DNA of 29,702 nt, from the NCBI GenBank assembly GCA_001275005.1, contig JWZX01003239.1:1-29702 (forward strand), given 5' to 3'. Made by a program: the position numbers and the translations under genes. Positions 1 through 9,400 of this stretch are shown here, piece by piece (positions within the stretch are counted from its first letter, which is position 1; every line of letters starts with the position of its first letter). Origin of the DNA: Chrysochromulina tobinii (lineage: Eukaryota > Haptophyta > Prymnesiales > Chrysochromulinaceae). The notes beneath the pieces are model-generated. The model did no database searches and was not told the DNA's origin. It was given only the letters and a program-made list of their open reading frames with translations.

Positions 1-235
1 TATGAGCAAAACGTGTTGTAGCGGTCATATAAGTCATTCAAGCACACGTTCAATCACGCGCTACTGGAATCGAAGATAAGTGGCACCATGTCTTTCGCGC
101 AGTGGTGGGTGCTAGACCTGACCTCAGAAACGCTCGGCTCTCACATACGCGTCGTTGTTCGTGGCCCAGTTGACCACGACATGTTCCCGCGCCTACACCA
201 CAGCGCCCATCCAACTCTGTTTTGTAGCATGTGAC
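1..235. other. Intergenic flank downstream of the oxidoreductase gene
   Basis: This is the left edge of the window and lies 3' of the minus-strand oxidoreductase, whose stop codon is at 236-238. I see no convincing coding region, RNA gene or repeat array here. Confidence 0.5.
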
Positions 236-1586
236 TCAGGCCTTCTGGAAGGCGTGGATCATTTTCTTGCGAAATAGATCCTTTGACTTCATCATGGTGA
301 CCACGCACTGCGGGAGGACAAAGTTGTCGAAATGACCCGCGCCGTTGTTGGGTCCAAGCGAGAGAATCCCTCCGCGTTTCGAGGGGGGCTTACCCATCGG
401 CTTGAGCGGCTTCCCGCTGCACGCAGCGATGAGGTTCTTGGCCAGCTTGGGCGCCTCTTGCTGAGTGATGTACCCCGACGTAAACGGACTCTCCACCAGC
501 CCGGGAGTGATGATGTCACCGATGGCGAAGACTTTGGACTGGTCCTGCACCAGGAGCGTGTCGCGGTCCACCTTAAGCATTCCACGTGCGTCGAGGGCAG
601 AGGCGAGGGATCCTCCCTGCAGGAACTCGGTGTTGGGTGTGAAGCCAGTGGTGTAGTAGAGGACATCCGCCTGTAGCTCGGCAGGCTCCTCGCCAGGTGT
701 CACCACGGTATCTGACTTGATGGACAGATTCGGAAGGCGCGTAAGGTGCTTCATGATCTGCTTCTGCACCTTCGGGTGATACATGCCCCCGATCGTACCC
801 TTGCTGACGAGCGTCACCTGAAAGATAGAGGGTTATTACGCGCTGGTCATGATTGTGCCACCAATGTGCAGAGGCCGAGGCAAGGCAAGCTTTGCTGCGC
901 AGCTGAGCTTCAGCATCGAGCAAGCGCAGAGGGTGAGCCAGAACGGCACCGGGTGGCACTCTCTATCGAGCATACTACGTACCTTTGTCTGTGGATAGAA
1001 GTGGCAGATGTCGCATGCCAGCTCGATCCCGGTGGCCCCGCCTCCGACGATGGTCACCGTTTTCGCCGAAGCAAGGGCGGAGCTCTTGACCTGCATCTCC
1101 GCGACGCGCTCCTTAAGCCCCGTCGCGTTCTGAGGCAGAGGAAGTGCGGGGCGCATTGTCAGCCAGGCGAGATAGATGGGGCACTCCTGCCGCGATGCTG
1201 CAGCGGGATCGCACCTCTGGGGACTTGAGGAAGGCCGTGGTTGGATTCGCATAACGGCCGCCGGTTGCAATCACCAGCAGATCGTACGGCACCGTGACAG
1301 GTTCAGATTGGCCATTACTTGCAACCATAACCGCATCGCTAGTCACCGAGATGGCCTTTCCTTGGACAACCTTCGCGCCTTTCACGCAGGCGACGACCGA
1401 TGGCGCAAAGGACCGGTCAGCTTCCTTCGGCACTGCTAGCCCGCGAATGTGGCCACCCGGCCACTCCACAAACTCGGCCGGTGTGACAAGCGTCACCTCG
1501 AGGACGCCTTTGCTGATGGCGCCCTTGAGTGCTTTGGCTGTGAACACGCCGCCGAGGCCGCCTCCGACGATCACGACGCGGGACAT
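236..1586 (-). CDS. FAD-dependent NAD(P)H oxidoreductase, FSP1/AIFM2-like, 3 exons
   Basis: Exons on the minus strand are 1586-1215, 1129-983 and 817-236. Introns are 1130-1214 (GTGCGA...CTCAG, 85 nt) and 818-982 (GTACGT...TTCAG, 165 nt), both phase 0, giving 366 residues. The start is the ATG at 1586. An N-terminal FAD-binding Rossmann motif (VIVGGGLGG, about residues 5-13) is followed by a second dinucleotide-binding motif (VTIVGGGATGIELA, about 149-162) for NAD(P)H, and by the FAD-contacting VFAIGDI near the C-terminal third. The end (GGILSLGPNNGAGHFDNF, then KSKDLF) resembles the C-terminal part of FSP1/AIFM2, and the length is close to the roughly 370 residues of that family. In animals this family reduces coenzyme Q or vitamin K with NAD(P)H and protects membranes from lipid peroxidation; that role here is inferred. 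A more general type II NADH dehydrogenase-like role is possible. No myristoylation glycine follows the initiator Met (MSRVV). Confidence 0.87.
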
Positions 1587-2427
1587 CTACGTGGTCGGCA
1601 AAATCCTGGAATCGATCGCCGAACGGCCGAAGTTCCATTTATAGACACGAGAGGAGCGTTGCTCCATGCACAGACGGTACCGGTAAAAAGGCAAGGGCTC
1701 ATTTTCCAAAATTACCCAATGTGAGCGAATCACAAGACCGAACGCGGACCGCTTTTCTCAATGAGAAACAGTGCGGAAGACTTGGAAATAATCAAATAAA
1801 AGCTCGGGGCGGCGGCGGTTCGAGCGATACATGTAATGTAAGTGTGAGAAAAAAATCAATGACGCAATTGATGTCAGAGGCGCGTGCGTCGTGCGGCGCG
1901 CGGGAAGCCCTGAACCCCATGTCCCCCCTGTGCCCTGTGTGTGCTGGGCCGAACTCGGAACTGCATACTGGAATTCCATCTTTTTCCATCTGGGGGCATC
2001 TCCGCAATTGGATTTAAAACGAACTATAGAGAAAAATATTTGCGCGACGAACCGCGATCCCCTTATGATTCCCCCCAGATAAGTCCCTCGCGTATAACCA
2101 CACATCGGAATGAAGATCAACGCGAGATCGACAGATGGACTCGAGACTGGCTGTCAACGTGGTAATCTCTGGTGCCTACCGCTCCGATATACCCCGCACT
2201 GCGCACACCAATTGCCGCACACACCAACCCGTCCCCATTTTTGCATTCTTGGCAGTTGGCTCGCTGAAATTAGGTCGGATCTCGGATGGCCAGGTTCACT
2301 CCCCGAGCGAACCGCTGCCCACTGCGCGCTGCCCAAATCGATCCTTAAAACAAAACTTGGCGCCGGGCGCCGGCATCTCCCGAGCCCTGGCCCAACACAC
2401 GGCCCACGGGGAGAGCTCAGGGAGAGC
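1587..2427. other. Intergenic spacer with the oxidoreductase promoter
   Basis: This spacer of 841 bases separates two minus-strand genes. It should hold the promoter of the oxidoreductase and the 3' region of the Zn2Cys6 gene. It is noticeably richer in A and T around 1780-1870 and 2000-2060 than the flanking genes. No open frame in it looks coding, and no repeat array or RNA gene was recognised. Confidence 0.5.
1636..1645 (-). promoter_or_regulatory. Possible TATA box of the oxidoreductase gene
   Basis: On the minus strand the sequence reads GTCTATAAATGG roughly 50 nt upstream of the ATG at 1586. Position and match suit a TATA element with a short 5' leader. Algal promoters often lack TATA, so this is tentative. 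Confidence 0.35.
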
Positions 2428-4041
2428 TCAGTGCAGCCCCAACCCGTCGCCGTACAGGCTAATCAGGTCTCCCGGCGTCAGCACGTCCAGGTCGACCGAG
2501 AGCGTGTCGTCTTCGCCCTTACCAGGCACTTCGATGATCGAGAGCGTGTCGTCCCGAAGCGTCTCGTCTTCGACGTCTCGAAGCCCTTCGAGCATGCCTT
2601 CGAGGGACTCGCCGGAGGGTGTCCGTGCTGCCTTCTGGAGGGGCGGCGCTCGAGGCGGCGCGTGCTCCTCTCCAGAGGCTCCCCTCTCCAAAGGCTCCTC
2701 TCCAAAGGCTGCTGGCTCCTCTCTCGGCGCGCTCGAGATGGCGCTCGGCGGCATCAGTCTCGCGGGCCCCGTGTACCGCGCAGTCGTGAGCGCCATATGC
2801 CTGTGTTGGTGATTCTCCAGGACGAGCGCCGTCGTGAGCGCCATTGGGATCAACTCGATGGCAGCGGTCACCAGTCCCGTGTGCCGCGTGAGGAACACCA
2901 CCTGAAGCATGCACTCGAGATAGCCCTGGTCCTGTGCCTGGCGCACGCGCACCGGCTGGTCCAGCGAGCCGCGCACCTGAGGATGGAGGCGACCAGAGGT
3001 CGTCAGAGGTCATCAGAGGTCATCAGAGGTCATCAGAGGCATCGGAGGTCATCAGAGGTCATCAGAGGTCATCAGAGGGCATCAGAGGGCATCAAAGGTC
3101 AACGGTCCAGCGAGCGGCGCACCATCTCTCCGAGGTCATCAGTGGTCATCAGTGGTCATCAGATGACGGAGGCCATCAGCGAGCGGCGCACCATCTCTCC
3201 GCTTCGCCTCACTGCCTGTCCGAAGACGCTCGCTAGGAGCGGGTACACAACAGGCTGGTCGTCCGGGTGGATGAATAGGGTTAGAGGACTGGTTTTGTTC
3301 TGATCGTAGCAACGGCAGAGGGCTTCAACGCTGTACATGCCGTGCGCGAATCAGACGCACTCAGTGGCACTCAGTGGCACTCAGTGGCACTCGGTGGCAC
3401 TCAGTGTCACTCAGTGGCATTCACCTGCACACGCCGAGCTCGAAGGCCGCGTTGACAAAGAAGTGGTTGGAACCGCTCCGTGTGACCGTGCGCACAAAGC
3501 AGTAGCCGCGCGACGCGCTCACAACCTGAAGCATCTCGAGTGGGTGCGGACTCTCCTGTCGTCCTCCGTCTGAGACCCAGTCGTCATCCGGCATGGGCGG
3601 ATCGAGGTCGGTCAATCTGAACCCCCTGCTCTCACAGGTGCGCACGCACTCCATCATGAGGCTGTGCGCGTTGCGACGACGCGCAATCGCCGCAAAGTGC
3701 CGCAAGCAGAAGAGCTCCGCCTCTGTGGACTTGGCGGCACAGACCTCTCGCCAGAAGAGCGCAGTCACGTTGGGGCTCCCGCCAAAAGTCACTTGGCGCA
3801 CTGATAAGTCAAAGTTGTCCGGCGCTGTGCTGACCACGGCCGGCGCCATCGCGGTCTCCGTCTCGGCCCAGGTCGACGCCGTCTGCAACGAGAATTGTGC
3901 CATGATTCTCGGTTTCTTGGTTGGCGCCTCCTCGCAGCGCAAGCTGAGACGCTTGCAGCGCTCACACGTCTCTCCTGGCCAATAGTGACAGCGGACCTTG
4001 GAAGCCTTGCATGCCGTGCACACGTGCGTTGGGGGTGGCAT
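2428..4041 (-). CDS. Zn2Cys6 (fungal-type) DNA-binding protein with a PAS-like region, 3 exons
   Basis: Exons are 4041-3425, 3330-3192 and 2976-2428. Introns are 3331-3424 (phase 2) and 2977-3191 (phase 0), giving 434 residues. The ATG at 4041 is used because the in-frame extension upstream has no ATG. Six cysteines at residues 8, 11, 18, 26, 29 and 36 follow CX2CX6CX7CX2CX6C with a basic KASKVR between the second and third, the pattern of the fungal binuclear zinc cluster. About residues 170-310 read as a PAS-like domain (HFFVNAAFELGVC, LFIHPDD, then a strand-rich end), and this assembles only after both introns are removed. The C-terminal part is rich in Glu and Pro and contains short LEG/EE repeats. 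Zn2Cys6 plus PAS is the layout of fungal regulators such as ERT1/RDS2. A role as transcription regulator is inferred; target and ligand are unknown. It is divergent from the methyltransferase gene. Confidence 0.8.
3000..3180 (-). repeat. Intronic 10-bp tandem array in intron 2 of the Zn2Cys6 gene
   Basis: On the plus strand AGGTCATCAG is repeated with small variants (GGCATCAGAG, GTGGTCATCA). Read in the transcribed sense this is the CCTCTGATGA family. The array fills much of the 215-nt intron, which also contains a second copy of the donor region GGAGAGATGGTGCGCCGCTC (3105-3130 region and 3180-3200 region). Confidence 0.85.
3357..3425 (-). repeat. Short tandem repeat in intron 1 of the Zn2Cys6 gene
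   Basis: CACTCAGTGG is repeated about six times on the plus strand with single-base variants. It runs from inside the intron up to the donor site at 3424 and makes up most of the 94-nt intron. It differs from the CTGATGA arrays in the other introns. Confidence 0.85.
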
Positions 4042-4307
4042 ATGTGCTCGCAAAAGCTGCAAGGGGTCGTGAAGGGCGAGACCTCCGAGCGACCTCCGAG
4101 CAAGTTTGGTTGGGGGGGGATCACCGTGCTACTCGCATGTTGTGTACCGTCATATGTGTGAAGACTCTGCGTGCAGAATTTGAGAAGCTCATTACTTTTG
4201 GTGTCGCAAAAACTTGATGTGACAAAACTTGACAAAACTGACTTCGAAAGGCGCAACGCAGCGCACCCCTCTCGCCCACAGCCGCGCTTCGGCGGGGCGG
4301 TCGCAGC
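4042..4307. promoter_or_regulatory. Divergent promoter spacer between Zn2Cys6 and methyltransferase genes
   Basis: This spacer of 266 bases lies between two divergent start codons and must hold both promoters. It contains a G tract at 4112-4119, a duplicated GCGACCTCCGAGC-like element near 4083-4103, and a run of AAAACTTGATGTGACAAAAC repeats at 4208-4240. I recognise no TATA box. Confidence 0.4.
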
Positions 4308-7300
4308 ATGAACGACCATAATGCAAACGAGCTATGCGGCGTACTCTCTGGCGCGTACTGCTTCGCCGAGCTCGATGTGCGCATCACTGAAGCTCTCGAG
4401 CTCGCCGACTGCTGCAATCACATTGGCATCGACCTCGCCCAGCTCGCAGCGCCCTTAGATGCGGCCGCACGCGCTGCTGAGGCGGAGGAGGAGACAGCGC
4501 AGCCGCATTTGAAGCGCCAGCGCTCGGCCTCTGATGTGGGCGACGTGCTTCCGGGCGAGCGGCGCGCTGTGCTCGACGTGTCTGCCTTTGATCCGCACAC
4601 GGCGAGCGCCGTGCTTACCTGCGCAGGACGCTACTGCGCGCTCGTCAACCAGCCCGGGTTGGCGCTGGGCCACTTCCGTGCAGCGCTCGCGGCGTCGAGC
4701 ACGGGAGGGCATAGCCCGTCCACCTTCGGCCCGGCCGGCGTGCCTGAGCCCGAGGGCAGCAGCGAGGCCGAGGCGCACCTGGGGATGGTGCAGTCGGCGC
4801 TGCAGCTCGGGCTTCGTGAGCATGCCACCTCCCTCACGATGAGCTTCTGGCGGGGCGGCAGCGCGGGTGGCGTGGGCTCGTGCTCGCCCGCGTACATCCA
4901 TCTCGCCTTCCTGCTCGCCGCGCTCAGCGAAGCACTGCCCGCTCCACCACCTGACGCGCTCGCGCTCCTGCGCCGTCTCACTCCCTTATTAGGGACAGCG
5001 GCATGCTCAGCCGTTGAGAGTCTCGCGGCGCGCTGGCTGCCGAGCCAGGTGCCCACGGCGGCGCTCCCCCCTTCGGCCCGGGTGCCGCCCTCACCGCCCT
5101 CGCCTCTCACGCTCACGCCCGCGACGGCGCTCCATGCGCCCGCGACGGCGCTCCAGGCGCCCGCGACGGCGCTCCATGCGCCCGCGACGGCGCTCCAGGC
5201 GCCCGCGTACAGCGAGCCGCCGTACGAGAACGTCCTCGCCGAGCCTTTTGTGCAGGCGGCCCTCGCGGGCTCGCGCGCGTTTGGGTCTCGCTCACTCGAG
5301 ACGCTCGCCTGCGCCGCGCGCCGCCGGCTGCTCCTCCGGCTGCTCGGGCCGCTCGAGGGGCCGCTCGAGGGATCACTGGAGGGGATGGCTGAAGGGCGCG
5401 GGGGGGGAGGCGCGGCGGGCCGTCGCCTGCGGAATGCGTCGAGCGCCCACGACGGCGCGGGCTGCGAGGACGAGAGCCAGATGGCTGTGAACGAGAGCCA
5501 GATGGCTGTGAACGAGAGCCAGATGGCTGTGAACGAGAGCCAGATGGCTGTGAACGAGAGCCAGATGGCTGTGATGACCGATGTGATGGGGGACGACCTC
5601 GGCGAGAGCGATGACGAGCGGCAGCTCTTTTTGAGCGGCAGCAGCAGCGGCGCCAGGAACGGCGGCCGCGGCGCGCCGTGCCGCCTCGCCGCAGCATTTT
5701 GGGCAGGGGGCGCCGTCGTGGGCGGCGGCGGCGCCGGCGGCAGCAGCGAGGACGGCGGCGCGCGCCTGCAGCTCATCGAGGCCGCGGCCGCCGTGGCGTC
5801 GTGGGCGTCATTTGCGGACTTTTGCCTCGATGAAACGCCAGCCGAGGGCGCCGTCGTGGCACGCGCTTGCGCAATGCTTGAGGCAGGTCTCTCAGCGGGT
5901 AGCGCCGGTTGGCCCGTCTCGCATGCCCATGAGCTCTCGTGCCTCGTCGCTGCGGCGATGTACCAGGACCTCTCCAAAGTGCGCCAATGACCTCTGATGA
6001 CCCCTGATGACCTCGGAGGACCTCGGAGGACCTCAAATGACCTCTGATGACCCCTGATGACCTCTTCTCTACAAAGTGCGTCAATAACCTCTGATGACCC
6101 CTGATGACCTCTTCTCTCCAAAGTGGTCGAGCTCTGACTTCGTGACAGCCCCGTGCTGTGATGGCCGCTGATGGCCACGGATGACCTCCCTCATCGCATG
6201 CAGGTGCACAAGGGGGACGAACCCTCCCTCTGATTGCCTCTGAGTGCCTCTGATTGCATGCTGATGGCCTCCCTCATCGCATGCAGGTGCGAGCGGTCGA
6301 GCTCTGGCTTGATTGCCTCTGATTGCATGCTGATGGCCTCCCTCATCGCGTGCAGGTGCGAGCGGTCGAGCTCTGGCTTCGCGACAGCGACGTTGCGGCC
6401 GAGATGGGGCGGCGGCTGCAAGAGGCTGGGCTGACGCGCACTTGGTCCATGCTCCAAGAGCAGGTGCGCTGATTGCCTCTGATTGCATGTGATTGCGTCC
6501 CTCATCAGAAGGCCCTCCAAGTGCAGGTGCTCCTACCGTACGCACGCCAGCGTCGTGCCGAGCGGATCGCGGTGCTCACCCCGGTCCACTGCCTCGCGGT
6601 GCGTCACCTTCGACTACGTCGAACCCTTTGTCGAACACTTCCTATGACGAACCCTCACATCCTATGACGAACCCTCACATCATATGACGAACCCTCACAT
6701 TCTATGACGAACCCTCACATCCTTGACGAACCCTCACATCCTATGACGAACACATCCTATGACGAACCCTCACAACATATGACGAACCCTCACATCATAT
6801 GACGAACCCTCACATCCTATGACGAACCCTCACATCATATGACGCCCATCCAAAGTGGCACCTCTGAGTGCATGCATGTGACGGATTGATCTCCGCAGGT
6901 GCGTGACTTTTACAACGCGACGGTCTACCCCAAATGGCACGAGGCCGAGGTGCTCGGCTTCCGGAGCGCGCCCTCTTGATGACTTGATTGCATCTGATGA
7001 GCCATGATTGCGTCCCTACTTAGGTGTTCGGCATCCGGAGCGCCCCCTCGATCGCCGAGCGGTTACGTCGTCAGTTTCGTCACTTTCGCTGGCCGCATGG
7101 CGAGGACGCGCACCAGCATAGCATGCTCATCGCGGGCTGTGGCTCGGGCCACCAAGTCGCACAAGCGCTGCTCTCGTACGCTGATTGCATGCTGATTGCA
7201 TGCTGATTGCATGCTGATTGCATGCTGATTGCGGGCTGTAGTTCGGGCCACCAAGTCGCACAAGCGCTGCTCTCGTATGCTGATTGCATGCTGATTGCAT

Positions 7301-8631
7301 GCTGATTGCATGCTGATTGCATGCTGATTGCGGGCTGTAGTTCGGGCCACCAAGTCGCACAAGCGCTGCTCTCGTACGAGCACGTGTCCATCACGGCCAT
7401 TGGGATGATTGGCACTGATGAGCTTCTGATGAGCCTCTGATGGCGTCTGATGGCCTCCCTCATCAGGTACGACCACGTGTCCATCACAGCCATCGACTTG
7501 TCGCCTCTCACCCTCGCGTTCGCCCACCACAAGCTGCATGCGCGATGGCCCGAAGAGACCGCGCGCCGCGTGCGCTTCTGCGTCGCGGACGTGCTCGCGC
7601 TCACGACGGCGCGCCTTCCCCCCGTTGAGCTCGTCTGCTGCATTGGGATGCTGCATCACGTGCCACGGGTGGACGTGCCGCGCGCCCTCGAGAAGCTCGC
7701 GGGCGCGCTGCTCGAGGGCGGTGTGCTCCAGCTGGGGACCTACTCGACGCTCGGCATTGGCACATGGTACGTTGATTGCATGCTGATGGTATGTTGATTG
7801 CATGCTGATGGTATGTTGATTGCATGCTGGGGACCTACTCGACGCTCGGCATTGGCACATGGTGGCCTTGCATGCGACGAACCCTCCCTCTGATTGCCTC
7901 TGATTGCATGCTGATGGCCTCCCTCATCGCATGCAGGTGGCCTGGCATGCGACGGCTCCTCCATCGCCTCGCACCGGCGATCGTCGACGTGGCAGGCACG
8001 CTGCTTCGTCAGGTACGTTGATTGCATGCTGATGGCCTGCCTTGCATGCAAGTGCTCACCACAGCGCGCTCGATTGGCCTCGCTTCATCAGCCCGCGCCC
8101 CATGAGCTCCGAGAGCTCCGCGCGGCCCTCCTCGCCCTCGGCGCCCAACACGGCGTCCATGGGGACATACACGGCAGCAGCGGATCGGGTCCCCACAGCG
8201 GATCGGGTCCCCACAGTTTGGTGCTCGACGAGGCCGAGAGGCAGGCCATTGAGCACGTGCTCAGCGCTCCGGAGTTTTACACGGCCACCGGCTGCCGTGA
8301 CCTCCTGCTGCACCCGTGTGAATGCTCGTTCACAATGCTCGAGCTTCAAACGCTGCTCGAGGGCGCCGGGCTGGAGCTCGTGGGCGTGTGGTTTCAGAGC
8401 CTCGAGGCCGATCGAAAGGCGCGCGCCGCGTACGCGCAGAGCGCTCAATACGGCGCGCTCGGGGGTAGCCTCGCGCTGGCCGATGCGCCCGACTTGCAGA
8501 CGGACCTCGCGCGCTGGCATCGGCTTGAGGAGGAGGACCCTACCCTCTTTGGACGCATGCACGTCCTGTTTGCGCAGAAGCGGTCGCGAGGCGCCGCCGC
8601 CAACAGGACCTTTCGTCACAACGGGCCATGA
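4308..8631 (+). CDS. TPR-like protein with C-terminal class I SAM methyltransferase domain, 8 exons
   Basis: Exons are 4308-5978, 6356-6463, 6527-6598, 6899-6949, 7024-7175, 7467-7766, 7937-8012 and 8065-8631. All phases close, giving about 998 residues. The first 557 residues are Ala/Leu-rich helices resembling TPRs (AGRYCALVNQPGLALGHFRA) interrupted by low-complexity repeats. After the short exons comes DFYNATVYPKW, which resembles the PYPRW element preceding the methyltransferase domain in bacterial TPR-methyltransferases. SAM motif I is LIAGCGSGHQ, followed by ITAIDLSPL (acidic end of strand 2), VRFCVADVL and VELVCCIGMLHHV. The end (FYTATGCRDLLLHPCECSFT) matches the C-terminal region of the same bacterial family. 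The substrate is unknown. The last acceptor could instead be at 8052, adding four residues. The acceptor of exon 3 could be at 6508, adding six. Exon 7 is the least certain, as it has no family signature. The introns are unusual; see the findings. Confidence 0.8.
5121..5206 (+). repeat. In-frame 21-bp repeat (ATALHAP/ATALQAP)
   Basis: Four near-identical 21-bp units lie in exon 1 of the methyltransferase gene and encode alternating ATALHAP and ATALQAP. The Pro/Ala-rich linker they form probably lies between helical segments. Being in frame, copy-number change here would be tolerated. Confidence 0.9.
5472..5576 (+). repeat. In-frame 21-bp repeat (ESQMAVN x5)
   Basis: Five direct copies of a 21-bp unit encode ESQMAVN, the last ending in ESQMAVM. 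The copies are almost identical in DNA, so the expansion is recent. It precedes an acidic segment (DDLGESDDE). Confidence 0.93.
5979..6355 (+). repeat. Repeat-built intron 1 of the methyltransferase gene
   Basis: This 377-nt intron starts GTGCGCCAATGACC and ends TCGCGTGCAG. It contains CCTCTGATGA/CCCCTGATGA units and CCTCTGATTGC units. It also contains copies of the end of exon 1 (CTCTACAAAG, CTCTCCAAAG) and three partial copies of the start of exon 2 (GGTCGAGCTCTG followed by ACTTC, GCTT or the true exon). Confidence 0.85.
6643..6850 (+). repeat. 20-bp minisatellite in intron 3 of the methyltransferase gene
   Basis: About ten tandem copies of TATGACGAACCCTCACATCC occur with end variants (ATCA, ATTC, AACA) and one short copy. 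They fill most of the 300-nt intron 6599-6898. There are no unique spacers between the units, so this is not a CRISPR array. Confidence 0.95.
7176..7466 (+). repeat. Intron 5 of the methyltransferase gene, with repeated copies of the SAM-motif exon end
   Basis: Two blocks that copy the end of exon 5 (GCGGGCTGTAGTTCGGGCC through GCGCTGCTCTCGTA) lie inside the intron, at about 7225-7279 and 7329-7378. They are separated by tandem TGCTGATTGCA units. The second block runs straight into a copy of the start of exon 6 (TACGAGCACGTGTCCATCAC) with no intron between. Confidence 0.9.
7767..7936 (+). repeat. Intron 6 of the methyltransferase gene with embedded junction copy
   Basis: After GTACGTTGATTGCATGCTGATG-type units (three rounds), the intron contains a copy of the end of exon 6 from about 7828 to 7861. 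This is joined directly to a diverged copy of the start of exon 7 (GTGGCCTTGCATGCGACG), then CTGATTGC units and the acceptor TCGCATGCAG. Confidence 0.9.
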
Positions 8632-9400
8632 GTCCCGGTGTATGATGCGCATGTGTCCATGACTCCGCTCGGGCTCGCACGGTCGCGTCGCTCGCTCACT
8701 CCGTGCTCGGTGCTGCAGTGTATTACGTCCTTTGCGTTCGGCGTGACGCGTGTGAGTTGGGGCGGTTGGCTGTTGCTGTTCACGCCTCTTGTCATTGGCG
8801 TATCTAACAGCAAACAGGTGCTCTCGACGAAGAGTACTCCGAAGCCACCCATTGCGTTCGAAATTGTTCCCCGGCGCGCCCGCACCGCCTTCCCCGGCCG
8901 CGCCCGGGAGTCGCAGTCGGCGACGCGCACCCGACCCCGCTTCGCGCTTGACCCAGATCGAAGCGGCGAAAGGGGCACCAGCGGGGAGCCGGCAGCCGGG
9001 CAGACAGGCAGTCCTTCCGTTCTGGATTCACACACTATCCCCACCACCTGATTTTGAAGTCAGTGCCGGCCAACAGGGGTCATCAATATGCGGTATACTT
9101 TTGTCTTCCATTGTAACGGAGGATGGTGTAGAGTTGAATTGTTGATCTTGTTGCCGATGCCGTGCTGCGCTTGCATGCCGACCCATAACTTGCAATACAT
9201 ACACAAAGTTGACGCGGTGACCTGGCACCTTCACGTTGGGTTCACGGGGTGGCACTCTGCGAGAAGACATGAAAAAACCTAATTTGACGAAAACAGCAGA
9301 TTGCGACCCGAAAAAACCCTCCGACAATCTCACGCGGCAGATCTCGTACCTCGGACATCGACGGCTATCGGGGAAGCTTTTTCTTGGTTCTCTGATCATT
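8632..9400. other. Intergenic spacer upstream of the plastid-protein gene
   Basis: This spacer of 769 bases lies between two plus-strand genes. It should hold the 3' end of the methyltransferase gene and the promoter of the next gene. The stretch 8850-9020 is very GC-rich, and three overlapping frames stay open there, but none resembles a protein. No intron-type repeats occur here. Confidence 0.5.

Noticed and set aside
4042-4062. Start of the Zn2Cys6 protein at 4062
   Set aside because: The codon is TTG. The first ATG, at 4041, lies just upstream of the zinc cluster.
4631-6178. Long open frame (515 codons) on the minus strand opposite exon 1 of the methyltransferase gene
   Set aside because: It is an antisense shadow caused by high GC content and in-frame tandem repeats. 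Its protein is low-complexity Ser/Arg/Ala with no domain, while the plus strand fits a spliced gene.
6282-6355. The GTGCGAGCGGTCGAGCTCTG block in intron 1 as the real exon 2
   Set aside because: It breaks into CTGATTGC repeats after about 24 bases, while the copy at 6356 continues as an open coding exon with a good donor.
6643-6850. Regularly spaced repeats resembling a CRISPR array
   Set aside because: The units abut without unique spacers, and the stretch lies inside a spliceosomal intron of a eukaryotic gene.
8638-9051. Open frame of 137 codons between the methyltransferase and plastid-protein genes
   Set aside because: Other frames are open over the same GC-rich stretch, and the translation is Arg/Ser/Pro-rich without recognisable domain or start context.
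9236-9400. In-frame upstream extension of the plastid-protein gene from 9236
   Set aside because: The codon at 9236 is TTG, and the extension would bury the signal-like segment. The ATG at 9401 gives a plausible leader, though an ATG near 9269 remains possible.
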